A stretch of DNA of 64,000 bases from Psychrobacillus sp. NEAU-3TGS (GTDB lineage: Bacteria; Bacillota; Bacilli; Bacillales_A; Planococcaceae), in NCBI RefSeq assembly GCF_029955155.1, contig NZ_JAPNOZ010000004.1:191599-255598 (forward strand), written 5' to 3'. Shown one piece after another: positions 58,419-64,000 of the stretch. Every line of letters starts with the position of its first letter. Position 1 is the first letter of the stretch. A program made the translations under genes and the position numbers. Below the pieces are notes generated by a model that worked only from the letters and a program-made list of their open reading frames with translations, was not told the origin of the DNA and made no database searches.

Positions 58419-59906
58419 ATGTTTTCAAAAGAAGAAATAGTTAAATCAGTCCCACAAAAAGGCTTCTTTGGACATCCGAAAGGGTTATTGTCCTTATTTT
58501 TCACAGAGTTTTGGGAGCGTTTTTCATACTACGGTATGCGCGCAATTCTAATCTATTATATGTACTACGAAGTAACACAGGGAGGATTGGGACTAGACCG
58601 ATCCACTGCTAACTCTATAATGGCAGTATATGGTTCCCTTGTTTATATGTCAGGAATTATTGGAGGTTGGATAGCCGACCGCCTATTTGGTACGACAAGA
58701 ACTGTATTCTATGGTGGAGTTTTAATAATGCTTGGGCACATCGTATTGTCGTTTCCAGGTGGAATTACGCCACTATTTATTTCGATGGCACTGATCATCA
58801 TAGGAACAGGGCTATTGAAGTCTAATATCTCCACAATTGTTGGTGATTTATATTCAGAGAAAGACGCTCGTCGTGACTCTGGGTTCAGTATTTTCTATAT
58901 GGGTATTAACATGGGTGGATTCCTTGCACCTTTAATCGTTGGTACTATTGGTCTTGAGTATAATTTCCATTTAGGTTTTGGACTAGCAGCTGTTGGAATG
59001 GCATTGGGATTAATCGTCTTCTTACTAACGAAGAAAAATAATCTTGGATTAGCTGGTTCGTATGTGCCGAATCCAATGTCTAAAGAAGAACGTAAAAAGG
59101 TATTTAGTAGAATTGGTATTGTCATTGTAATCGTATTAGTTCTTGGATATATCTTAGTGCAACAAGGGATTATGACAATCGATGTATTTACAATGACGGT
59201 ATCTATTTTAGGTATTGTTATTCCTACTTTGTATTTCATCGTTATGTATAGAAGTGATCGAACAACGGATGATGAGAAGTCAAGATTGCTTGCTTATATC
59301 CCGTTGTTTTTAGCGGCAATGATGTTCTGGGCAATACAAGAACAAGGATCGAATATATTGGCGCAGTATGCAGATGAGCGTGTTAATCTGATGATAGGAT
59401 CTTTTGAGATTTCACCTGCATGGTTCCAATCGTTAAATCCGTTATTTATCATTGTGCTTGCACCTGTTTTTGCTTGGATGTGGATAAAACTTGGTGATAG
59501 ACAACCATCTACACCTAAAAAGTTTGCATTCGGATTATTCTTTGCAGGGATGTCTTTTATTGTAATGATCATTCCAGCGTATATGAATGGAACAGAGACA
59601 CTTGTAAATCCATTTTGGCTTGTACTTAGCTTCTTCTTAGTTGTGCTTGGTGAGTTACTACTATCTCCAGTTGGTTTATCTGCAACAACGAAGCTAGCAC
59701 CAGGTGCTTTTGCCGCTCAAACAATGAGTTTATGGTTTATGACGAACGCATCTGCGCAAGCGATCAATGCACAAGTAGTTAAACTGTACTCACCAGAAAA
59801 TGAAGTTTTATACTTCGGTGTAATTGGTGTTATCGCACTTGTTATTGGGCTGTTATTGTACTTAATGACGCCTTTAATCCAAAAGTACATGCGTGGAGTA
59901 AAATAA
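58419..59906 (+). CDS. POT family proton-coupled di/tripeptide transporter
   Basis: This 495-residue transporter has 14 predicted helices of the PTR2/DtpT type. The signature FFTEFWERFSYYGMRAILIYYMY (ExxERFxYYG motif) sits in helix 1, and the FYMGINMGGFLAPLIVG block of the second signature follows. It imports small peptides with protons. The ribosome site is AGAGGGTAAAG. It is monocistronic, with a terminator immediately after. Confidence 0.93.
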   Translation: MFSKEEIVKSVPQKGFFGHPKGLLSLFFTEFWERFSYYGMRAILIYYMYYEVTQGGLGLDRSTANSIMAVYGSLVYMSGIIGGWIADRLFGTTRTVFYGGVLIMLGHIVLSFPGGITPLFISMALIIIGTGLLKSNISTIVGDLYSEKDARRDSGFSIFYMGINMGGFLAPLIVGTIGLEYNFHLGFGLAAVGMALGLIVFLLTKKNNLGLAGSYVPNPMSKEERKKVFSRIGIVIVIVLVLGYILVQQGIMTIDVFTMTVSILGIVIPTLYFIVMYRSDRTTDDEKSRLLAYIPLFLAAMMFWAIQEQGSNILAQYADERVNLMIGSFEISPAWFQSLNPLFIIVLAPVFAWMWIKLGDRQPSTPKKFAFGLFFAGMSFIVMIIPAYMNGTETLVNPFWLVLSFFLVVLGELLLSPVGLSATTKLAPGAFAAQTMSLWFMTNASAQAINAQVVKLYSPENEVLYFGVIGVIALVIGLLLYLMTPLIQKYMRGVK

Positions 59907-59911
59907 ATTAT

Positions 59912-59957
59912 AAATGCGTAAGGGATGTGGCAGATTGCATCTCTTTCGCATTTTTTT
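59912..59957 (+). terminator. Terminator of the POT transporter gene
   Basis: AAATGCGTAAGGGATG pairs with CATCTCTTTCGCATTT at 14 of 16 positions with a 10-base loop, followed by TTTTTT. Confidence 0.85.
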
Positions 59958-60072
59958 ATCTAGTCGGGTTTAATGAGAGTATTGGTAAATGAATAATCAT
60001 GAAAATAAATGAAACCTTTCCGAAACTTTCCTCGTATAATAGTTATCAAAGCATGAAGGGATGATAACTAAT

Positions 60073-60924
60073 ATGAAGAAATGGACAACGCTAATAGCGG
60101 TAGCCACATTATCATTAGGTTTAGCTGCATGTAACGAGACTGCTAAACCAGCAGAAAAGACAGAGGTAACAAAAAAGAGTGAGTTAACACTTCAAGAAGT
60201 ATATGATAAATCTATTGCTGCATCAGAAGAACTGAAGAGTGTACGAGCAGTTATGGATCTAAATCAAAAAATGAATATACCGAATGAAGAAAATGAATTG
60301 GAAATTAGTTCGAAAATGGATATGGAATATATAGTAGAACCAATGCAGATGCATCAAAAAGGGACTTCTACTGTAAGTGGTCTAGTTGAAGGCATGACTG
60401 ATCAAACATCTAAATCTGAAAGTTACATGACTGCGGATGAGTTCTATGTATACGATGAATCTACCGGTGCTGGACAATGGATGAAGCTCCCACAAGAAAT
60501 GATGGCGGGAATTATGAATGCTTCAGAACAAGCGAATGCGTCTGACCAGTTGAAGCAGATTCAAGGATATTTAGATGACTTTACGTTCGAACAAGATAAT
60601 GATAACTATATATTAACGCTTGAAGCTTCAGGGGAAAAATTCACGGAATTAGTAAAAACGCAAGTTGATGAAGTAATGCAATCAATGGGTATGGGAGAAG
60701 AGATTCAAATGGATTTCGATATTCACTCCGTAAACTATTTGATTCACATTGATAAAGAAACGTTCCAAACGAATAAATTAGATGTTGTGTTTGATATGGA
60801 TATGGATATAGACGGTGAAAAAATGAACATTGTACAAGATGTAAAATCTACTTTCTCTGGTTTCAATGAAGTAGAAGAAATCGTTATTCCACAAGAAGTA
60901 ATCGATAAAGCTGTAGAATTATAA
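60073..60924 (+). CDS. Lipoprotein, DUF6612 (LppX/LolA-like fold)
   Basis: This 283-residue surface lipoprotein has a signal peptide with lipobox LAAC (C20), followed by a DUF6612-type domain: SIAASEELKSVRAVMDL, EMEYIVEPMQMHQKG, and later ILTLEASGEKF and KTFQTNKLDVVFDMDMDI. It is methionine-rich. Related proteins bind lipids or cell-wall components, but the function is unknown. The ATG at 60073 is preferred; an ATG at 60061 directly abuts AAGGG. A terminator follows the gene. Confidence 0.8.
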   Translation: MKKWTTLIAVATLSLGLAACNETAKPAEKTEVTKKSELTLQEVYDKSIAASEELKSVRAVMDLNQKMNIPNEENELEISSKMDMEYIVEPMQMHQKGTSTVSGLVEGMTDQTSKSESYMTADEFYVYDESTGAGQWMKLPQEMMAGIMNASEQANASDQLKQIQGYLDDFTFEQDNDNYILTLEASGEKFTELVKTQVDEVMQSMGMGEEIQMDFDIHSVNYLIHIDKETFQTNKLDVVFDMDMDIDGEKMNIVQDVKSTFSGFNEVEEIVIPQEVIDKAVEL

Positions 60925-60932
60925 TAAGTAAT

Positions 60933-60980
60933 AAGACTGTTTTCGATTGTTGCAATAAAACGATCGGGAGCAGTTTTTTT
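60933..60980 (+). terminator. Terminator of the lipoprotein gene
   Basis: ACTGTTTTCGATTGTT pairs with AACGATCGGGAGCAGT, using several G-T pairs, and TTTTTTT follows. Confidence 0.7.
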
Positions 60981-61128
60981 ATTGGCTCTATAAAATTCAA
61001 TGTTAAGGATTTGTGGATAAGAAATCTCACAAACTCTATCTTTTAGTAAGCGTCTTTTTTAAATTTTGATCTAATCTATAGTAAGATTGTATTAGACCAA
61101 ATTAGCTTATATATAATATATTTTTAAT

Positions 61129-61210
61129 TGAAAACCATTTTCATCCAAGGGTTGACTTGTATAGGCAAGATGCTATAATAAAATTGGTGGGTAAATGATA
61201 ATGATTTTCA
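61129..61210 (+). promoter_or_regulatory. Fur-controlled promoter of the yclNOP operon
   Basis: TTGACT (61152-61157) and TATAAT (61174-61179) with a 16-bp spacer form a sigma-A promoter. A strong Fur box TGATAATGATTTTCA (61196-61210) matches TGATAATNATTATCA at 13 of 14 bases and lies just after the start region. A weaker box TGAAAACCATTTTCA (61129-61143) is just upstream of the -35. Double Fur occupancy would repress the operon in iron-rich conditions. Confidence 0.82.
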
Positions 61211-61426
61211 CTATCGTAAACTCATAAACAGTACGTTATAGATAGATATATAAAGCTATCTTCTTATTTCTTTAGTAGCACTTTCTTCTTATCTCTTTGT
61301 TGGAGAAAGCAAAGTTTCTCGAGCTTTTTGCTGGTTAGGAATATCGTATCTTCTATGTAAAATAAATTGAATACTCAGTGTTAGGGAATAACTTTCGCTG
61401 AGAATAAAAGAAATATGGGGTTAAAA
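61211..61426 (+). other. Long 5' leader of the yclNOP operon
   Basis: About 215 bp lie between the Fur box and the yclN start. The stretch has an imperfect 20-bp direct repeat (61259-61278 and 61284-61303) and a small hairpin GAGAAA/TTTCTC (61303-61320) followed by GAGCTTTTTG. I see no gene and no riboswitch family I can name; an attenuator-like or antisense role is only a possibility. Confidence 0.4.
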
Positions 61427-62383
61427 ATGAGACTGTGGATATTGATTGTTGCAGTAATCATCCTATCGTTCATTTCACTATTTATTGGTGCGATTAACAT
61501 TAAGCCAAGTGATTTGCTTAATTGGGAATCGTTAGAAACACAAATTTTCTTAATTAGTCGTTTACCAAGGTTATTAGCTATTATTTTAGCTGGCGCAGGG
61601 ATGGGTATTGCAGGTTTAATAATGCAAAGTTTAAGTAGAAACAAATTTGTATCGCCAACAACGGCAGGTACATTAGATGCAGCAAAACTAGGGATTATTA
61701 TCTCCATGATATTCTTTACTAGTATGTCATATATCGGGCAAATTGTTTTCAGTTTTGCTTTTGCTTTAATTGGTACATTTATCTTTATGCAGTTGCTTGA
61801 ACGAATTAAGTTTAAAGATGCAGTTTTTGTTCCGCTTATCGGGATTATGTACGGAAATATTGTTGGTGCAATATCTACCTTCTTAGCATATGAAGCGGAC
61901 ATTCTACAAAATGTAGATACATTTTTCCAAGGGAGTTTCACGCTAGTTGTCTCTGGACGTTATGAGCTTCTTTATGTAGCTGTACCGGCCATTATTATTG
62001 CCTATATCTATGCAAATAAATTTACTGTAGCAGGTATGGGGGAGGATTTTGCTAAAAATGTAGGCTTAAGCTATCGAACGGTATTGAATATTGGACTAAT
62101 TATTGTTGCTGTTATTTCAACGACAGTCATTTTAACTGTCGGTGTCATTCCATTTTTAGGGTTAATTGTACCTAACCTTGTTTCCCTATATTTAGGGGAT
62201 AATTTACGTAAAACAATTCCGCATACTATTTTTATGGGGGCAGCATTCTTATTGATCTGCGATATTATTAGCCGCTTAATCGTACATCCATATGAAATTC
62301 CAGTAAATACAACTGTTGCAGTAATCGGTAGTGCGATCTTCTTAATTATGTTATTTAGGGGGAAAGCATATGCGAAAAAATAG
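61427..62383 (+). CDS. yclN: Iron-siderophore ABC transporter permease, YclN-like
   Basis: This 318-residue FecCD-family permease has about 9-10 membrane helices and is closely similar to B. subtilis YclN, part of the petrobactin importer YclNOPQ. The shared blocks include LSRNKFVSPTTAGT, RIKFKDAVFVPLIGIMYGNIV and GVIPFLGLIVPNLVSLYLGDN. The ATG at 61427 follows GGGG by six bases; an in-frame ATG at 61415 precedes that site. It starts an operon that overlaps yclO. It lies behind a double Fur box. Confidence 0.92.
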   Translation: MRLWILIVAVIILSFISLFIGAINIKPSDLLNWESLETQIFLISRLPRLLAIILAGAGMGIAGLIMQSLSRNKFVSPTTAGTLDAAKLGIIISMIFFTSMSYIGQIVFSFAFALIGTFIFMQLLERIKFKDAVFVPLIGIMYGNIVGAISTFLAYEADILQNVDTFFQGSFTLVVSGRYELLYVAVPAIIIAYIYANKFTVAGMGEDFAKNVGLSYRTVLNIGLIIVAVISTTVILTVGVIPFLGLIVPNLVSLYLGDNLRKTIPHTIFMGAAFLLICDIISRLIVHPYEIPVNTTVAVIGSAIFLIMLFRGKAYAKK

Positions 62384-63326
62384 TACGAAGCTAATTATAT
62401 TGGCAGTTATCGCTATCATATGTATGTTGTTATTTGCATTTTACAATATCCAAGGCGGTTTTAGTTACGCGTTTCCGAAACGCTTAGAGCGATTATTTGC
62501 AATGGTCATTACAGGGACTGCAATCGCCTATGCGACAGTAGCATTCCAAACCGTGACCCACAATCGATTGTTAACACCATCGGTTATGGGGATTGACTCC
62601 ATGTACGAGATCGTTCAAACGATTATTTACTTTGCCTTAGGTTCGTCTTCGATCTTTGTTGTAAGCCGTTATTTAAACTTTGGTGTATCTATTATTGCAA
62701 TGGTTCTGTTTGCTTTAATATTATACCGTTTCTTATTCCGTGCTGATAAGCATCCGATCTTCTTGCTATTATTGGCAGGTATGATAATCGGTACACTACT
62801 CGGAAGTTTAGTTACCTTTATGCAAGTAATTATTGATCCAGTAGAGTATGAAAGCTTGCAGGCTCGATTGTTTGCTAGCTTTATGAATGTAAAAACAGAG
62901 CTGCTATTTATATCAGCAGGTATTGTGATCTTAGCATTTCTTTATGGTACACGGATATTACATAAGTTAGATGTTATGTCTTTAGGGCGTGACAATGCCA
63001 TTAACTTAGGTATTAACTATGACAAAATGGTATTACGAATTTTAATTTTGTCATCCATTTTAATTGCAGTAGCAACGGCTTTAGTCGGTCCTATTACGTT
63101 TTTAGGATTAATCGTTTCTAACTTAGCGTATCAATATTTTGCTACATATAAACACTGGGTCCTAATAGTGGGTGCAAGTTTAATAAGTATTATTGCTTTA
63201 GTCGGCGGACAATTTTTAGTGCTTCATGTATTCCATTTAACTACAACAATTAGTGTAATTATCAACTTTATCGGTGGTCTTTACTTTATTTACTTATTAC
63301 TAAAGGAAAGTAGGAAAGCAGGATGA
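62370..63326 (+). CDS. yclO: Iron-siderophore ABC transporter permease, YclO-like
   Basis: This is the second FecCD-type permease of the same importer, 318 residues. The sequence has RLERLFAMVITGTAIAYATVAFQTVTHNRLLTPSVMGIDS and the coupling region VGPITFLGLIVSNLAYQY. It overlaps yclN by 14 bp and yclP by 4 bp, implying translational coupling and a heterodimeric permease, as in B. subtilis. Confidence 0.92.
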   Translation: MRKNSTKLIILAVIAIICMLLFAFYNIQGGFSYAFPKRLERLFAMVITGTAIAYATVAFQTVTHNRLLTPSVMGIDSMYEIVQTIIYFALGSSSIFVVSRYLNFGVSIIAMVLFALILYRFLFRADKHPIFLLLLAGMIIGTLLGSLVTFMQVIIDPVEYESLQARLFASFMNVKTELLFISAGIVILAFLYGTRILHKLDVMSLGRDNAINLGINYDKMVLRILILSSILIAVATALVGPITFLGLIVSNLAYQYFATYKHWVLIVGASLISIIALVGGQFLVLHVFHLTTTISVIINFIGGLYFIYLLLKESRKAG

Positions 63327-64000
63327 TTGAGATTAAAGGGCTTTCTAAAAGCTTTGGGAAAAAAACGGTTGTCGAAGATGTTACATTGAAAATCCAAGCA
63401 AAAGCCATTACGTCCTTTATTGGACCTAATGGTGCGGGTAAGTCAACATTATTATCGATGGTAAGTCGTTTATTAGATGCAGATACTGGTGAGGTATTAT
63501 TAGATCAATCAGATGTAAAAAAAATGAAATCAGATTCATTTGCGAAACGCGTTGCGATTTTAAAGCAAACAAATCATTTGAATATTCGTTTATCGGTTCG
63601 TGATCTTGTATCTTTTGGCCGTTATCCATATTCGAAAGGTCGTTTAAACGAGGAAGATCATAAGTTTGTAGACCAAGCGTTAGAGTACATGAATTTAACT
63701 GACATGCAAGATAAGTTTTTAGATGAGCTTTCAGGTGGTCAAAAGCAGCGTGCATTTATTTCTATGGTTATTGCGCAAGATACTGATTATATTTTACTCG
63801 ATGAACCTTTAAACAACCTAGATATGAAGCATTCTGTTCAAATCATGAAAATCTTGCGTAAACTAGTAGATGAGTTAGGTAAAACTGTTGTTATCGTATT
63901 GCATGATATTAACTTCGCGTCTGTCTATTCAGATCGTATTGTTGCGTTGAAGAATGGACGATTAGTAAAAGATGGTCCAACACATGAGATTATTAACTCA
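63323..64000 (+). CDS. yclP: Iron-siderophore ABC transporter ATP-binding protein, YclP-like (5' part, runs off the right edge)
   Basis: The visible 226 residues have Walker A GPNGAGKST, the Q-loop LKQTNHLNIRLSVRDLVSFGRYPYSKGR, the signature LSGGQKQRAF, Walker B YILLDEPLNNLD and the H-loop LHDINFA. Family proteins are about 250 residues, so only the last 25 or so are missing. The start overlaps the yclO stop (ATGA). The substrate-binding lipoprotein YclQ would be expected next, outside the window. Confidence 0.92.
   Translation, partial: MIEIKGLSKSFGKKTVVEDVTLKIQAKAITSFIGPNGAGKSTLLSMVSRLLDADTGEVLLDQSDVKKMKSDSFAKRVAILKQTNHLNIRLSVRDLVSFGRYPYSKGRLNEEDHKFVDQALEYMNLTDMQDKFLDELSGGQKQRAFISMVIAQDTDYILLDEPLNNLDMKHSVQIMKILRKLVDELGKTVVIVLHDINFASVYSDRIVALKNGRLVKDGPTHEIINS

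Overview
The window is one contiguous piece of a low-G+C Gram-positive chromosome. Its gene content points to the Bacillales, most likely Planococcaceae (Lysinibacillus, Psychrobacillus or Sporosarcina-like). The grounds are a YteA-type sporulation zinc-finger protein, a SigV/RsiV pair, a YuaF/flotillin pair behind a SigW-type promoter, a complete Mrp antiporter operon, a YclNOP iron-siderophore transporter, and meso-diaminopimelate dehydrogenase as known from Lysinibacillus sphaericus. Strong AGGAGG-type ribosome binding sites and frequent TTG/GTG starts fit this. I see no rRNA, tRNA, prophage, transposase or CRISPR array. The species is inference.

Layout. 1-9.5 kb: the 5' part of aroD, a GNAT protein, a PadR-controlled beta-helix (DUF4097) protein, then a repair-flavoured run (alkyltransferase-like protein, Nudix hydrolase, membrane MutS-like ATPase), a TipAS-type MerR regulator, and a DsbA/YjbH-like oxidoreductase with a YodB-like HxlR regulator. 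9.5-14.9 kb: a DUF4309-GH3 hexosaminidase fusion, an alpha/beta hydrolase, DUF421, a frameshifted fosmidomycin-type MFS exporter and a KdpD-like stress protein. 15.3-21.1 kb: mrpABCDEFG. 22-33.8 kb: brnQ, housekeeping and small-domain genes, a Fur-box-controlled ferredoxin-NADP reductase, ddh, an M19 dipeptidase, a 30-residue membrane microprotein and an MFS exporter. 34-38 kb: an unknown membrane protein, mhqD behind an MhqR-type operator, and a frameshifted MMPL exporter. 38-46 kb: pentapeptide protein, pit with its DUF47 partner, SigW promoter-yuaF-floT, cupin-HD-GYP, fumC and a PCYCGC lipoprotein. 46-60 kb: sigV-rsiV, an ABC transporter, a methyltransferase preceded by a 21-bp periodic array, nhaC, acyl-CoA ligase, VOC protein, hflX, an ABC exporter and a POT transporter. 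60-64 kb: a lipoprotein and the Fur-controlled yclNOP genes, running off the right edge.

Themes. Cation and pH homeostasis is represented twice (Mrp, NhaC), envelope stress twice (SigV/RsiV, SigW/flotillin), thiol and quinone stress twice (YodB-like HxlR with DsbA, MhqR box with MhqD), and iron control twice (Fur boxes at the reductase and at yclN). Two transporter genes are each broken by an apparent one-base loss in a homopolymer, which could be real decay or assembly error.

The most unusual structure is a family of GC-rich, gene-free elements at about 2.98-3.43, 21.17-21.89 and 33.89-34.17 kb. Each is built from similar units of about 125 bp facing each other, and each is bounded by short terminal inverted repeats. 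The second is a set of five copies of TTAGTTG spaced exactly 21 bp apart at 51.09-51.20 kb.
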